Origin: Hydrogenophaga sp. BPS33
GTDB lineage: Bacteria; Pseudomonadota; Gammaproteobacteria; Burkholderiales; Burkholderiaceae_C
Direction: 5' to 3'
DNA: 64,000 nt
Assembly: GCF_009859475.1 (NCBI RefSeq)
Contig: NZ_CP044549.1
Coordinates: 2,418,001-2,482,000, forward strand
The position numbers and the translations under genes are program-made. Below the pieces are notes generated by a model that worked only from the letters and a program-made list of their open reading frames with translations, searched no databases and had not been told where the DNA came from. This document shows, in pieces, positions 1-9,822 of this stretch. The stretch's first letter is position 1. Each line of letters starts with the position of its first letter.

Positions 1-639
1 CTGCGCGAATGCTCCGAACACCTCCAGGCATCGCTCCTGCGACTCGACCAGATGCAGCAGGCGATGTTGCTCGGCGTTGTCGGCCCGGCCCGAGGCAAAG
101 AGCGCAGACCCCGCAGCGCGCTCCTGTCCCGCGAACTCCTTGCCCTGCATGAAGTTGAATCGCGCCACCAGCAGGCGCGAAATCTCGGGATCGCTTGCGC
201 TGTCGGCGGCTTCGAAGACGACGGCGAGCAAACCCGAGATCAGGCGCACATAGGCGTCGGTTGACTGGCGTGTGGTCCATTGCAGCGACGCTACCCGTTC
301 GCGCAAGCCGTCCAGCGCATCGAGGCCATGCAGCACATAGGCGATGCGGCTGAACAGGCGCGCGCCGTGGCCCACGCTTGCCGATGCCGTGTCGAGGTTG
401 TCGAAACAGGCCCGCAGCTCCTTTTCCACTTCCCGGCATTCCTCGATTTGCTTCTGATGGGACGGCTGGAATTGGTGGCCATGGGAGCCGATCAGCAGGT
501 TGGAGAGCCCGCGCTCTCGCTGCAGGCCGTGGATGAGACGACCGGTGACATTCACCAGCGCGCTGGTGAGTGCAAGCTGCTGCAACTCGTCGATTTCGCA
601 ACGCTTGGCGGCCAGGAGAAAGCTCAGTCCAGACTTCAT
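1..639 (-). CDS. NIT-domain (nitrate/nitrite-sensing) protein, 3' part outside window
   Basis: The minus-strand frame is open from an ATG at 639 to the window edge (213 codons, no stop), so this is the N-terminal part of a longer protein. It carries features I associate with the NIT sensing domain: a helical start, the segment [12 protein letters not shown] near residues 41-52, and later [16 protein letters not shown] domains bind nitrate or nitrite. In proteobacterial NasR-type regulators they precede an RNA-binding ANTAR domain that controls nitrate-assimilation operons. The C-terminal domain lies beyond position 1, so an ANTAR regulator is inference; a chemoreceptor or kinase is possible. 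It is divergent from tsaD with 66 bp between starts. Confidence 0.7.
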   Translation of the reverse strand, partial: MKSGLSFLLAAKRCEIDELQQLALTSALVNVTGRLIHGLQRERGLSNLLIGSHGHQFQPSHQKQIEECREVEKELRACFDNLDTASASVGHGARLFSRIAYVLHGLDALDGLRERVASLQWTTRQSTDAYVRLISGLLAVVFEAADSASDPEISRLLVARFNFMQGKEFAGQERAAGSALFASGRADNAEQHRLLHLVESQERCLEVFGAFAQ

Positions 640-705
640 GGTGGAGGGACAAGTGGCAAGTCCCCGTGGCGAGAGCAACAAGCATGCCGCCCGTACACTT
701 CCCGC

Positions 706-1809
706 ATGCTGATATTGGGAATCGAGTCGTCCTGCGACGAAACTGGCGTCGCCCTGGTCGACGCCAGCGGCAGCGCCACGCCGCGCCTGCTGGGGCATGC
801 GTTGCACAGCCAGATCGAGATGCACCAGGCCTACGGCGGTGTGGTGCCCGAACTGGCCAGCCGCGACCACATTCGCCGCGTGCTGCCCTTGACCGATGCG
901 GTGCTGGCGCAAGCCGGCCTGCCCCTCTCGGCGATCGACGCCGTGGCCTACACCCGTGGCCCGGGCCTGGCGGGGGCGCTGCTGGTCGGCTCTGGCGTGG
1001 CTTGCGCGCTGGGCTTCGCGCTCGGCAAGCCGGTGGTTGGCGTGCACCACCTCGAAGGCCATCTGCTCTCGCCCTTTCTGAGCGCCGACCCGCCCGAGTT
1101 CCCTTTCGTGGCCCTGCTGGTATCGGGCGGCCACAGCCAGCTCATGCAGGTGGACGGCGTGGGCCGCTACGAATTGCTGGGTGAGACCATCGACGACGCG
1201 GCCGGGGAAGCCTTCGACAAGTCGGCCAAGCTGCTCGGCCTGCCGTATCCCGGCGGCCCCGCGCTCTCGCGCCTGGCGCAGCAGGGTGATCCGCAGGCCT
1301 ACAAGTTTCCGCGTCCGCTGCTGCACAGCGGCGATCTGGACTTTTCCTTTGCCGGCCTGAAGACCGCGGTGCTGACCCAGGTGAAGCGCCTGGCCCACGC
1401 CCAGCTCGACGGCCCGGCCACGCCACACCTGGCCGACCCGCTGAGCGCGCAGCAGAAAGCGGACGTGGCCGCCAGCGTGCAGGCCGCCATCGTCGAGTTG
1501 CTGGTGAAGAAGTCCATGGCGGCGCTGCGCCAGACCGGCCTGCGCCGGCTGGTGGTGGCCGGTGGCGTGGGCGCCAACGCCTTGCTGCGCGAGCAGCTGG
1601 GCGCTGCCTGCGCACACAAGGGCGTTCGGGTGCACTACCCGGAGCTGCATCTGTGCACCGACAACGGCGCCATGATCGCCCTGGCCGGCGGCATGCGGGT
1701 GCAAGCGGGGTTGGCCGACATCGCCTCCCCCGACGGCGAGGGCTACCGCTTTGACGTCAAGCCGCGCTGGCCATTGGCCGACCTGGGGGCATCACCCACT
1801 CCGAAATGA
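706..1809 (+). CDS. tsaD: tRNA N6-adenosine threonylcarbamoyltransferase TsaD
   Basis: TsaD transfers the threonylcarbamoyl group from threonylcarbamoyl-AMP to A37 of ANN-decoding tRNAs, working with TsaB and TsaE in the cytoplasm. The 367-residue protein starts with the family signature [15 protein letters not shown], has the metal-binding HLEGH at residues 115-119, VSGGHSQL, and a C-terminal [10 protein letters not shown] plus CTDNGAMIA. The frame is open well upstream of 706, but the conserved N-terminus begins exactly at this ATG, which fixes the start. Length is slightly above the usual ~340 residues. No partner tsa genes are adjacent. Confidence 0.97.
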   Translation: MLILGIESSCDETGVALVDASGSATPRLLGHALHSQIEMHQAYGGVVPELASRDHIRRVLPLTDAVLAQAGLPLSAIDAVAYTRGPGLAGALLVGSGVACALGFALGKPVVGVHHLEGHLLSPFLSADPPEFPFVALLVSGGHSQLMQVDGVGRYELLGETIDDAAGEAFDKSAKLLGLPYPGGPALSRLAQQGDPQAYKFPRPLLHSGDLDFSFAGLKTAVLTQVKRLAHAQLDGPATPHLADPLSAQQKADVAASVQAAIVELLVKKSMAALRQTGLRRLVVAGGVGANALLREQLGAACAHKGVRVHYPELHLCTDNGAMIALAGGMRVQAGLADIASPDGEGYRFDVKPRWPLADLGASPTPK

Positions 1810-1941
1810 CCCGCTGTGCGGTCGGCGGTGTTCCATAATTATGAATTAGACTGTCGCGCCGTGTCGCGGATGAGACATTGGTGGCGGGCCGCGACCCTGT
1901 GCTGGCCCGTGCTGTATCGACTCCTGGAGACCTCTTTTTTC

Positions 1942-3243
1942 ATGAAATCCCTGTTCGATTCTCTGATGTCCCCGCGCCGCCGCCGGGTGTTGGCCGCGGC
2001 CCTGCTGGGCTCCCTGGGCGTTGCCGCCTGGGCCCAGGCGCCCACCGGCGCCCCCATCCGCATCGGCATGATCGAAGGCCTGTCCGGGCCGATCGCCAAC
2101 ACGGGCGACGCCGTCTTTCGCAACCTCGTCTGGGCCACCGAACGCGTGAACGCGCGCGGCGGCGTCAAGCTGCCCGGTGGCAACCGTCCGCTGGTGATCG
2201 AGCGTTTCGACAGCAAGGGCCAGAGCGACGAAGCCCTGTCGGCCCTGCGCTCGGCGATCGACAAAGGCATCACCATCGTCGCCCAGGGCAATTCGTCGGC
2301 CGCGGCCAGCGCGCTGATCGACGCCATCAACAAGCACAACGAACGCGACACCGCGCGCCAGGTGCTGTTCCTCAACTACTCGGCGGTCGATCCGGTGCTC
2401 ACCAACGAGAAGTGCAGCTTCTGGCATTTCCGCTTCGACGCCCACGCCGACATGCGCATGAAGGCCCTCATGAGCGTGCTGCGCGACGACAAGGACGTGA
2501 AGAGCATCTACCTGATCGGGCAGGACTACAGCTTTGGCCAGGCCGTGCTGCGCGAGGCGCGCAACCAACTCACCACGTTGCGGCCCGATGTGAAGATCGT
2601 CGGCGACGAGCTGCACCCCATGGCCCGGGTGAAGGACTTCATGCCCTATGCCGCCAAGATCAAGGCCAGCGGCGCGCAGGCCGTGCTCACCGGCAACTGG
2701 GGCAACGACCTCACGTTGCTGGTGAAGGCCGCACGCGACAGCGGCTATGACGGCAGCTTCTATACCTTCTATGGCAATGCGCTGGGCGCGCCCGCCGCCA
2801 TGGGCGATGCCGGCATCGGCAAGGTGATCGCCGTGGCCGACTGGTTCCCCAACGTGCCCACGCCCGAGTCCGAGGTCTTCTACAAATCGTTCCGCGAGCG
2901 CTTCCCTAGCCCCAGCGACGACTACGTGCACATGCGCATGCAACTGCTGATCGAAGCGCTGGCCCAGGCCATCGAGCGCGCGGGTGCGGCCGGCCCGGTC
3001 AACGCGGCGACCATCGCGGCCCAGCTGGAAAAGGCCGACGTCACCCTGGCCGGCCAACGTGCCCGCATGCGCAGTGCCGACCACCAGTTCCAGCAATCGC
3101 TGGCCGTGGCGGTGATGGACCGGCAAGGCGCATCGGGTGTGAAATTCGACGTGGAAGGCTCTGGGTATGGCTTTCGCGTGATCCGCAACCTGAACCCGCA
3201 GCAGGCCGAGTTGCCGCACAGCTGTACCATGCAGCGACCTTGA
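1942..3243 (+). CDS. ABC transporter substrate-binding protein (branched-chain amino acid type)
   Basis: A 433-residue periplasmic type-I binding protein of the Leu/Ile/Val-binding (Peripla_BP_6) family. The N-terminus has an Arg-rich stretch (RRRR), a hydrophobic core and AWAQA, a plausible signal-peptidase site. The mature start IRIGMIEGLSGPIANTG is typical of this family, as is the later IYLIGQDYSFGQ. The frame is open upstream, but the ATG at 1942 follows a GGAGA and begins the signal peptide. No permease or ATPase genes lie next to it, so the substrate is unknown. The next gene begins at once, suggesting co-transcription with the aminotransferase. Confidence 0.88.
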   Translation: MKSLFDSLMSPRRRRVLAAALLGSLGVAAWAQAPTGAPIRIGMIEGLSGPIANTGDAVFRNLVWATERVNARGGVKLPGGNRPLVIERFDSKGQSDEALSALRSAIDKGITIVAQGNSSAAASALIDAINKHNERDTARQVLFLNYSAVDPVLTNEKCSFWHFRFDAHADMRMKALMSVLRDDKDVKSIYLIGQDYSFGQAVLREARNQLTTLRPDVKIVGDELHPMARVKDFMPYAAKIKASGAQAVLTGNWGNDLTLLVKAARDSGYDGSFYTFYGNALGAPAAMGDAGIGKVIAVADWFPNVPTPESEVFYKSFRERFPSPSDDYVHMRMQLLIEALAQAIERAGAAGPVNAATIAAQLEKADVTLAGQRARMRSADHQFQQSLAVAVMDRQGASGVKFDVEGSGYGFRVIRNLNPQQAELPHSCTMQRP

Positions 3244-3257
3244 AATCGCGGGAGCGG

Positions 3258-4475
3258 ATGGCAATGAGAACGGTGGTCGAACAACTGCAAGCCTCGCGCA
3301 TCCGCGAAGTGGCCAACGAAGGCCTGGGGCGCGACGATGTGCTGAAGTTCTGGTTCGGCGAAAGCGACGAAGCCACCCCGGGCTTCATCCGCGAGGCGGC
3401 CATGGCTTCGTTGCAGGCGGGCGAAACCTTCTACGCGCACAACCTGGGCCTGCCCGCGTTGCGCGAGGCCATAGCCGCCTACACCGAAGGCCTGCACCCC
3501 GCGCATCCCGCGACCCACTGGCTGGGCCGCATCGCGGTGACCTCCGGTGGCGTCAACGGCCTCATGCTGGCCTCGCAGGCGCTGGTCGAGGCGGGCGACG
3601 ACGTCGTGGTGGTCACGCCGGTCTGGCCCAACCTGGCGGCGCAGCCGGCGATTCTGGGCGCGCACGTCAGGCGCGTTGCGCTGCGCGTGCAGGCCGAAGG
3701 TCCACGCGCCGGCGCCTGGCAACTCGACATGGACGCCTTGCGCCGGGTCGTGACGCCGACCACGCGTCTGCTGATCGTCAATGCGCCCAACAACCCCACG
3801 GGCTGGACCTTGAGCGCGGCCGAACAGCGCGACATCCTCGCGCATTGCCGCCGCACCGGCACCTGGATCCTGGCCGACGAAGTCTATGAGCGCCTGTACT
3901 TTGCCGGCGACACCGCCAACGGTGCCGCGCCCAGCTTCCTGGACCTTTGTGAGCCGGACGACCGTGTCATCGTCGCCCACAGTTTTTCCAAAAGCTTCCT
4001 CATGACCGGCTGGCGCCTGGGATGGCTGGTGCTGCCGCCGGCGTTGATCGACGCCATCGCCAAGCTGATCGAATACAACACCTCGTGCGCGCCGGTGTTC
4101 GTGCAGCGCGCGGCCACCGTGGCGCTGCAGCGGGGCGATGAGGTCACGCCCGCGCTGGTGAGCCACCTGCGGCAGTGCCGCGACACGCTGGTGCCTTTGC
4201 TGCGCCAGTTGCCGGGTGTGTCCCTTGCCGAACCTCTTGGTGGCATGTACGCCTTTTTCCGCCTCCAGGGCCAAGACGACTGCCTGGCGCTGGCCAAGCG
4301 CCTGGTGCGCGAAGCCGGCCTGGGCCTGGCGCCGGGCAGCGCCTTCGGCCCCGAGGCGGCTGGCTGGCTGCGCTGGTGCTTTGCCAGCCGGGACACGGCG
4401 CGGCTGGTGCAGGGGGTGGAGCGCCTGAGCGGGTGGCTGCAGGCCCGGACGGCGGGCGGCCAAACGCGTCTATAA
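3258..4475 (+). CDS. Class I/II pyridoxal-phosphate aminotransferase
   Basis: A fold-type I PLP aminotransferase of about 405 residues. Visible motifs are NAPNNPTGW (about 175-183), LADEVYERLYF with the PLP-pyridine Asp and phenolate Tyr (D207, Y210), and SFSKSFLMTGWR with the Schiff-base lysine K245. It transfers amino groups between an amino acid and a 2-oxo acid; the substrate cannot be read from sequence. A GGAG at 3251 serves ATGs at 3258 or 3264, and a TTG at 3240 overlapping the upstream stop is less likely. Its stop codon lies inside the -10 box proposed for rpsO. Confidence 0.9.
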   Translation: MAMRTVVEQLQASRIREVANEGLGRDDVLKFWFGESDEATPGFIREAAMASLQAGETFYAHNLGLPALREAIAAYTEGLHPAHPATHWLGRIAVTSGGVNGLMLASQALVEAGDDVVVVTPVWPNLAAQPAILGAHVRRVALRVQAEGPRAGAWQLDMDALRRVVTPTTRLLIVNAPNNPTGWTLSAAEQRDILAHCRRTGTWILADEVYERLYFAGDTANGAAPSFLDLCEPDDRVIVAHSFSKSFLMTGWRLGWLVLPPALIDAIAKLIEYNTSCAPVFVQRAATVALQRGDEVTPALVSHLRQCRDTLVPLLRQLPGVSLAEPLGGMYAFFRLQGQDDCLALAKRLVREAGLGLAPGSAFGPEAAGWLRWCFASRDTARLVQGVERLSGWLQARTAGGQTRL

Positions 4476-4476
4476 T
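4471..4476 (+). promoter_or_regulatory. Candidate -10 box of the rpsO promoter
   Basis: A perfect TATAAT hexamer about 110 bases before rpsO, containing the TAA stop of the aminotransferase gene. No convincing TTGACA-like -35 lies 16-18 bases upstream (GACGGC there), so assignment rests on the -10 and on context. A start here gives an rpsO leader of roughly 100 bases, long enough for S15 autoregulatory structure as known in other bacteria. Confidence 0.45.
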
Positions 4477-4586
4477 CGTCGGTTGCTGTCTTTTTAGACG
4501 GCAGTTCACGCCCGCTGCGGCAGGAAGCTCTTCCAATCGCTGCGACGGGACGCACGTAACGCCAGGCCACTGGCCAAGGAAAACCC

Positions 4587-4853
4587 ATGATTGCTCAATC
4601 TGTCAAAGCCGAAGTGATTTCGGCCAACGCCCGCGCCGCCAACGACACCGGCAGCCCCGAGGTGCAAGTCGCCATCCTGACGGCTCGCATCAACGAACTC
4701 ACCCCCCACTTCAAGACCCACGCCAAGGACCACCATGGCCGCCGCGGTCTGTTGCGCATGGTGAGCCGCCGCCGCAAGCTGCTCGACTACCTCAAGTCCA
4801 AGGACGCCGAGCGTTACCTCGCCCTGATCCAGAAACTGGGCCTGCGCAAGTAA
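4587..4853 (+). CDS. rpsO: 30S ribosomal protein S15
   Basis: An 88-residue protein of normal S15 length, with the conserved [15 protein letters not shown] segment, [16 protein letters not shown] and the C-terminal [12 protein letters not shown]15 is a primary 16S rRNA-binding protein that helps assemble the platform of the small subunit. An AAGGA precedes the ATG by six bases. It is followed by a strong terminator and then pnp, the classical rpsO-pnp arrangement; the terminator should set different levels for the two genes. Confidence 0.98.
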   Translation: MIAQSVKAEVISANARAANDTGSPEVQVAILTARINELTPHFKTHAKDHHGRRGLLRMVSRRRKLLDYLKSKDAERYLALIQKLGLRK

Positions 4854-4876
4854 TTGGCACGGCTGTGACACACGAA

Positions 4877-4911
4877 ACGCCTGAGTTGGTTCGCTGGCTC
4901 GGGCGTTTTTT
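4877..4911 (+). terminator. Rho-independent terminator after rpsO
   Basis: The arms ACGCCTGAG and CTCGGGCGT form a nine-pair stem (one G-U) with a 12-base loop, directly followed by a run of six T. It lies 23 bases past the rpsO stop and probably attenuates read-through into pnp. Confidence 0.9.
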
Positions 4912-4966
4912 GCTTTTTCGCAGCCCTATTTGATTCCGGAGCCCCGATTACAGAGCGAAGCTGTGT

Positions 4967-5006
4967 CATTCCAGATAGGTTGTGTGCCCACAGTCTTTCT
5001 GGAATG
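4967..5006 (+). promoter_or_regulatory. Long stem-loop in the pnp leader
   Basis: CATTCCAGA (4967-4975) and TCTGGAATG (4998-5006) are perfect complements, and a smaller TGTG/CACA stem sits in the loop. It is 95 bases upstream of the pnp start, inside the leader. In enterobacteria a leader stem-loop is cut by RNase III and the product lets PNPase repress its own mRNA. The position and structure fit that role here by analogy. It has no T-run, so it is not a terminator. Confidence 0.6.
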
Positions 5007-5100
5007 GCATCGTGTTCTGGGTTGAGTCTCCGGGTTTTGTGCAGCCCTGCTGCATGCTGAGCCACCCGCTTCGGGCGGGGGCGTTTAAAGGAGAAAAACC

Positions 5101-7230
5101 ATGAGCCTGTTCAACAAAGCCACCAAGACCTTCCAATGGGGTCCTCATACCGTCACCATGGAAACGGGCGAAATCGCACGCCAGTCCAGCGGCGCCGTGT
5201 TGGTCAACATCGATGACACCGTGGTGCTGGCCACCGTGGTCGCCAAGTCCGAAGCCAAGGCGGGTCAAGACTTCTTCCCGCTGACCGTCGACTACACCGA
5301 GAAGACGTACGCTGCCGGCAAGATCCCCGGCAGTTTCTTCAAGCGCGAAGGCCGCCCGAGCGAACTCGAAACGCTGACCAGCCGCCTGATCGACCGCCCG
5401 ATCCGACCCCTGTTCCCCGAAGGCTTCTTCAATGAAGTGCAGGTGATCGTGCACGTGGTGAGCCTGAACCCCGAAGTGCAGGCCGACATCGCCGCGCTGA
5501 TCGCCACGTCCGCCGCGCTCGCGGTGAGCGGCATTCCCTTCAACGGCCCCATCGGCGCCGCGCGCGTGGGCTATGTCAACGGCGAGTACGTGCTCAACCC
5601 GGGCCAGACCCAGTTGAAGAACAGCCAGATGGACCTGGTCGTGGCCGGTACCGAAGCCGCTGTGCTGATGGTCGAGTCCGAAGCCGACCAACTGTCCGAA
5701 GAAGTGATGCTGGGTGCCGTGGTCTATGGCCACGACATGGGCAAGATCGCCATTGCCGCCATCAACGACCTCGTGCGCGAAGCCGGCAAGCCGGCTTGGA
5801 ACTGGCAGCCGCCGGCCAAGAACGAGCCCTTGATCGCCAAGGTCGACGCACTGGCCAAGGCCAAGCTCGAAGCTGCCTACCAGATTCGCAACAAGCAGGC
5901 CCGCACCCAGGCTTGCCGCACCGCCTACGCCGATGTGATGGCCGGCCTGAAGGCCGATGGCGTGGAGTTCGACAGCGTGGCCGTCGAAGGCCTGCTGTTC
6001 GAGATCGAAGCGAAGATCGTGCGCGGTCAGATCCTGGCGGGCGAACCCCGCATCGACGGCCGCGACACGCGCACCGTGCGCGCCATCGAAATCCGCAACG
6101 GCCTGCTGCCGCGCACCCACGGCTCCGCCCTGTTCACGCGTGGCGAAACCCAGGCGCTGGTGGTGGCCACGCTCGGCACCGACCGCGACGCGCAGCGCAT
6201 CGACGCGCTGGCCGGCGAGTTCGAAGACCGCTTCATGCTCCACTACAACATGCCTCCCTTCGCCACCGGTGAAGCCGGTCGCTTCGGCACGCCCAAGCGC
6301 CGCGAAATCGGCCACGGCCGCCTGGCCAAGCGCGCGCTGATCGCTGCGTTGCCGAGCAAGGAAGACTTCCCCTACACCATGCGCGTGGTGTCGGAAATCA
6401 CCGAGTCCAACGGCTCCTCGTCGATGGCCTCCGTGTGCGGCGGCTGCCTGGCGCTGATGGACGCGGGCGTGCCCATGAAGGCGCACGTGGCCGGCATTGC
6501 CATGGGCCTGATCAAGGACGGCAACCGCTTCGCCGTGCTGACCGACATCCTGGGCGATGAAGATCACCTCGGCGACATGGACTTCAAGGTGGCCGGTACC
6601 GCCAACGGCATCTCCGCGCTGCAGATGGACATCAAGATCCAGGGCATCACGAAGGAAATCATGCAGGTCGCACTGGCGCAGGCCAAGGAAGCGCGCATGC
6701 ACATCCTGGGCAAGATGCAGGACGCCATGGGCGAGGCCAAGACCGAAGTGTCCAACTTCGCGCCCAAGCTCTTCACCATGAAGATCAACCCCGAGAAGAT
6801 CCGCGACGTGATCGGCAAGGGCGGCTCCGTCATCCGCGCGTTGACCGAAGAAACCGGCACGCAGATCAATATCGACGAAGACGGCACCATCACCATCGCG
6901 TCGACCGACTCGGCCAAGGCCGACGAAGCCAAGCGCCGCATTGAGCAGATCACCGCCGAAGTGGAAGTGGGCAAGGTCTACGAAGGCCCGGTCACCAAGA
7001 TCCTGGACTTCGGCGCGCTGATCAACCTGCTCCCCGGCAAGGACGGCCTGCTGCACATCAGCCAGATCGCCCACGAGCGTGTCGAGAAAGTCACCGACTA
7101 TTTGACCGAAGGCCAGGTCGTTCGCGTGAAGGTCCTCGAGACGGATGAAAAGGGTCGCGTCAAGCTGTCCATGAAGGCGCTGGCCGAACGCGCACCGGCC
7201 GAGCAGCCGCAGCAGCAACCCCAGGCCTGA
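5101..7230 (+). CDS. pnp: Polyribonucleotide nucleotidyltransferase (PNPase)
   Basis: A 709-residue phosphorolytic 3'-5' exoribonuclease that degrades mRNA and can add tails, acting as a trimer and often with RNase E. Two RNase PH-like domains are visible, the first with [10 protein letters not shown] and the second with [11 protein letters not shown] and the later [11 protein letters not shown]. These are followed by a KH domain around [16 protein letters not shown] (about 577-592) and an S1 domain near the end ([18 protein letters not shown]). The length is standard. A GGAGAAAAACC precedes the ATG. The stop overlaps the following ATG by one base, suggesting coupling. Confidence 0.98.
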   Translation: MSLFNKATKTFQWGPHTVTMETGEIARQSSGAVLVNIDDTVVLATVVAKSEAKAGQDFFPLTVDYTEKTYAAGKIPGSFFKREGRPSELETLTSRLIDRPIRPLFPEGFFNEVQVIVHVVSLNPEVQADIAALIATSAALAVSGIPFNGPIGAARVGYVNGEYVLNPGQTQLKNSQMDLVVAGTEAAVLMVESEADQLSEEVMLGAVVYGHDMGKIAIAAINDLVREAGKPAWNWQPPAKNEPLIAKVDALAKAKLEAAYQIRNKQARTQACRTAYADVMAGLKADGVEFDSVAVEGLLFEIEAKIVRGQILAGEPRIDGRDTRTVRAIEIRNGLLPRTHGSALFTRGETQALVVATLGTDRDAQRIDALAGEFEDRFMLHYNMPPFATGEAGRFGTPKRREIGHGRLAKRALIAALPSKEDFPYTMRVVSEITESNGSSSMASVCGGCLALMDAGVPMKAHVAGIAMGLIKDGNRFAVLTDILGDEDHLGDMDFKVAGTANGISALQMDIKIQGITKEIMQVALAQAKEARMHILGKMQDAMGEAKTEVSNFAPKLFTMKINPEKIRDVIGKGGSVIRALTEETGTQINIDEDGTITIASTDSAKADEAKRRIEQITAEVEVGKVYEGPVTKILDFGALINLLPGKDGLLHISQIAHERVEKVTDYLTEGQVVRVKVLETDEKGRVKLSMKALAERAPAEQPQQQPQA

Positions 7231-8240
7231 TGCCACCGGTGGTGCGGGTGATGCAAGCCATTGAAATCAGCGTTTTCGGTGCGCCCGAGGTCCTGCGCCT
7301 GGTCGAGCGGCCGACGCCGGTTGCCGGTGCGGGCGAGGTGCTGATCCGCGTGAGCGCATCGGGCGTGAACCGCCCCGACGTGCTGCAACGCAAAGGCCAC
7401 TACCCCGTGCCGCCGGGCGCGTCCGACCTTCCCGGTCTCGAGCTGGCAGGTGTGATCGAGTCGGGCGACGCCGCGGCCATGGCCGCCGCAGGGTTGAAGG
7501 TGGGCGATCGCGTGTGCGCGCTGGTGGCGGGGGGTGGCTACGCGCAGTGGTGCGTGGCGCCTGCGGCGCAATGCCTGCCCGTGCCCGATGGGCTGGACGA
7601 CATCGCAGCCGCCTCGTTGCCCGAGACCTTCTTCACCGTCTGGAGCAACGTGTTCGACCGTGGCCGTTTGCAGGCGGGTGAGACCTTGTTGGTGCAAGGC
7701 GGCACGAGCGGCATCGGCGTGACCGCGATTCAGATGGCCAAGGCCCTGGGTGCGCGCGTGATCGCCACCGCCGGCAGCGACGACAAGTGCGCCGCGTGCC
7801 TCAAGCTCGGTGCCGACCACGCCATCAATTACAAGACCCAGGACTTTGTCGCCGAAGTGGCCCGGCTCACGGACCAGAAGGGCGTCGACGTCATTCTGGA
7901 TATGGTGGCCGGCTCCTACGCGGCGCGCGAGATCGAGTGCCTGGCCGAAGATGGCCGTCTGGTGATCATTGCGGTGCAAGGCGGGGTCAAGGCCGAATTC
8001 AATGCCGGCCTGGTGCTGCGGCGCCGGTTGACCATCACCGGTTCGACCTTGCGGCCGCGTCCCGTGGCGTTCAAGGGCGCGATTGCCGCGTCGCTGCGTG
8101 CCCAGGTTTGGCCGCTGCTGGCCGATGGCCGTATCAAGCCGGTGATCCACCAGGTGTTCCCGGCCGCGGAGGCCGCCGCGGCGCACACCTTGATGGAGTC
8201 CAACCAGCACATTGGCAAGCTCGTGTTGAGCTGGGCCTGA
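7230..8240 (+). CDS. NAD(P)H quinone oxidoreductase, zinc-free MDR family (PIG3-like)
   Basis: About 336 residues of the medium-chain dehydrogenase/reductase superfamily. It has the N-terminal GroES-like part with [20 protein letters not shown], typical of the quinone oxidoreductase PIG3 branch, and the nucleotide-binding [19 protein letters not shown]. The catalytic-zinc ligands of alcohol dehydrogenases are not evident, consistent with NADPH-dependent quinone reduction. The ATG at 7230 overlaps the pnp stop. An ATG at 7251 ([10 protein letters not shown]) better matches usual family starts and may be the true one. The physiological substrate is unknown. Confidence 0.88.
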   Translation: MPPVVRVMQAIEISVFGAPEVLRLVERPTPVAGAGEVLIRVSASGVNRPDVLQRKGHYPVPPGASDLPGLELAGVIESGDAAAMAAAGLKVGDRVCALVAGGGYAQWCVAPAAQCLPVPDGLDDIAAASLPETFFTVWSNVFDRGRLQAGETLLVQGGTSGIGVTAIQMAKALGARVIATAGSDDKCAACLKLGADHAINYKTQDFVAEVARLTDQKGVDVILDMVAGSYAAREIECLAEDGRLVIIAVQGGVKAEFNAGLVLRRRLTITGSTLRPRPVAFKGAIAASLRAQVWPLLADGRIKPVIHQVFPAAEAAAAHTLMESNQHIGKLVLSWA

Positions 8241-8265
8241 TGAGCAGGCAGAAGAAAAAGCAACC

Positions 8266-9012
8266 ATGAGAAAACTGATCGCAGGCAACTGGAAAATGAA
8301 CGGCTCGCTGGTCGCCAACGAAGCCTTGGTCAAGGCCATGCTGGATGGCCTCGGTGGGCAGGCGCCCAGGGCCGATATGGCGTTGTGCGCTCCTGCGCCG
8401 TACCTCCCTCAGCTGGGTGCGCTGCTGCAAGGCAGCCCGATCACCTGGGGTGCGCAGGATGTGTCGAGCCAGGAGCACGGTGCGTACACCGGCGAGGTGT
8501 CGGCGGCCATGTTGCGCGACTTCGGTTGCCGCTATGCCATCGTCGGGCATTCCGAGCGCCGCCAGTACCACGGTGAAACCGATGCGCTGGTGGCCGAGAA
8601 GGCGAAGGCGGCATTGTCCAAGGGCATCACACCCATCGTTTGTGTGGGCGAAACATTGGCCGAACGCGAAGCCGGCCAGACGGAAGAAGTCGTCAAGCGC
8701 CAGCTGGCCGCCGTCATCCATCTCTGCGGCCACTGCATCACGGAGATCGTGGTGGCGTATGAACCCGTCTGGGCCATCGGCACCGGAAAGACCGCCACGC
8801 CCGAGCAGGCGCAGCAGGTGCATGCGGTGTTGCGCGCTCAAATCGCGGCAGCGACGCAGAACGCCGGGCGCGTTCACATCCTGTACGGTGGCAGCATGAA
8901 CGCGGCCAATGCCGCGACCTTGCTGGCCCAGCCCGATATCGATGGCGGCCTGATCGGCGGTGCATCGCTCAAGGCGCCGGACTTCCTTCAGATCGTGGCT
9001 TCGGCCCCTTAA
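8266..9012 (+). CDS. tpiA: Triosephosphate isomerase
   Basis: A 248-residue TIM barrel interconverting dihydroxyacetone phosphate and glyceraldehyde-3-phosphate in glycolysis. Visible are the N-terminal AGNWKMNGS with the active-site Asn and Lys, the catalytic-His segment AIVGHSERR, the catalytic-Glu segment [13 protein letters not shown], and the phosphate loop YGGSMNAAN. It is 25 bases after the oxidoreductase gene and 59 before secG. The tpiA-secG pairing next to tRNA-Leu and nuo is common in proteobacteria. Confidence 0.98.
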   Translation: MRKLIAGNWKMNGSLVANEALVKAMLDGLGGQAPRADMALCAPAPYLPQLGALLQGSPITWGAQDVSSQEHGAYTGEVSAAMLRDFGCRYAIVGHSERRQYHGETDALVAEKAKAALSKGITPIVCVGETLAEREAGQTEEVVKRQLAAVIHLCGHCITEIVVAYEPVWAIGTGKTATPEQAQQVHAVLRAQIAAATQNAGRVHILYGGSMNAANAATLLAQPDIDGGLIGGASLKAPDFLQIVASAP

Positions 9013-9020
9013 ATTCCTCC

Positions 9021-9039
9021 TCGCATCCTGGTGATGCGA
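9021..9039 (+). other. Stem-loop between tpiA and secG
   Basis: TCGCATC and GATGCGA are perfect seven-base complements around CTGGT, nine bases after the tpiA stop. There is no T-run, so it is more likely an mRNA stabiliser or weak attenuator than a terminator. A 12-base palindrome GATATCGATATC lies just beyond, at 9048-9059. Confidence 0.4.
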
Positions 9040-9071
9040 AGACCACCGATATCGATATCCCGGAGAAAAGT

Positions 9072-9482
9072 ATGAACGTTTTGTTGACCATCCTGCAGGT
9101 CGTCCAGATCCTGACCGCGCTGGGCATGATCGGCCTGATCCTCATGCAGCACGGCAAGGGCGCCGACGCAGGCGCGGCCTTTGGTGGCGGCGCGGGTTCG
9201 GCCAGTCTGTTTGGTGCATCGGGTGGTGCGAACTTCCTGTCCCGTACCACGGCCGTGCTGGCGGCCATCTTCCTGGCCAGTACCTTGGGTCTGGCCTATT
9301 TCGGCAACTTGCGCACCGTCGCGCCCAGCGCTGGCAGCGTGCTGGAAGGTGCGGCCATGCCGGCGCAACCGGCGGGTGCTGCGCAACAGATTCCCGGTAC
9401 GACGACGGTCCCTGTGCCGGCACCCGCCGCGGGCAATGCGGCACCCGCGGACTCCGGCGCTGGCCAGATACCGGCCAAGTAA
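9072..9482 (+). CDS. secG: Protein translocase subunit SecG
   Basis: A 136-residue inner-membrane subunit of the SecYEG channel. Two hydrophobic helices are visible (about 3-22 and 56-76), separated by the Gly-rich loop HGKGADAGAAFGGGAG that is the family hallmark. The C-terminal Ala/Pro-rich tail makes it longer than the ~110-residue enterobacterial protein; such tails are common in betaproteobacteria. GGAGAAAAGT precedes the ATG. It is followed by tRNA-Leu and then nuo. Confidence 0.95.
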   Translation: MNVLLTILQVVQILTALGMIGLILMQHGKGADAGAAFGGGAGSASLFGASGGANFLSRTTAVLAAIFLASTLGLAYFGNLRTVAPSAGSVLEGAAMPAQPAGAAQQIPGTTTVPVPAPAAGNAAPADSGAGQIPAK

Positions 9483-9689
9483 AAGGCGGTTCACAAGGGC
9501 GTCGGTCAGCGAGAAATCGCGCGCCCTGCGGAGGGTTCATGCCGGGATTCATTCCGGCACATCTTCATCTGACCGATTGCTTTGGAAAAACAAAAGGGTG
9601 GCCCCGAAACCCGTTGTGTTTCAGGGTAAACTCTATGGGTTGTCAGCAAGGCTCGCACCATTCCTCGCGAGCCCATCCATGCAGACTTA

Positions 9690-9774
9690 GCCGACGTGGT
9701 GAAATTGGTAGACACGCTATCTTGAGGGGGTAGTGGCGAAAGCTGTGCGAGTTCGAGTCTCGCCGTCGGCACCA
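9690..9774 (+). tRNA. tRNA-Leu (anticodon GAG)
   Basis: An 85-base class II tRNA with encoded CCA. The acceptor arms GCCGACG and CGTCGGC pair. The anticodon arm CTATC/GGTAG encloses TTGAGGG, giving GAG at positions 34-36. The T arm GCGAG-TTCGAGT-CTCGC is standard, and there is a short extra arm. A stem-loop without T-run (ACACGG/CCGTGT, 9786-9804) lies between it and nuoA. Confidence 0.97.
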
Positions 9775-9822
9775 ATCAATGGATAACACGGTTCCACGCC
9801 GTGTCAGCGGAATCTACCCACG

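Noticed and set aside
1834..1843. Palindrome CATAATTATG before the binding-protein gene
   Set aside because: Short and AT-rich; no partner site or matching -35, so neither operator nor promoter can be supported.
4966..7236. A 756-codon open frame antisense to pnp
   Set aside because: Same artefact of third-position GC; low-complexity His/Gly-rich product and no RBS.
9540..9559. Stem-loop TGCCGG/CCGGCA after secG
   Set aside because: No T-run follows, so it was not called a terminator; six pairs alone are weak evidence.
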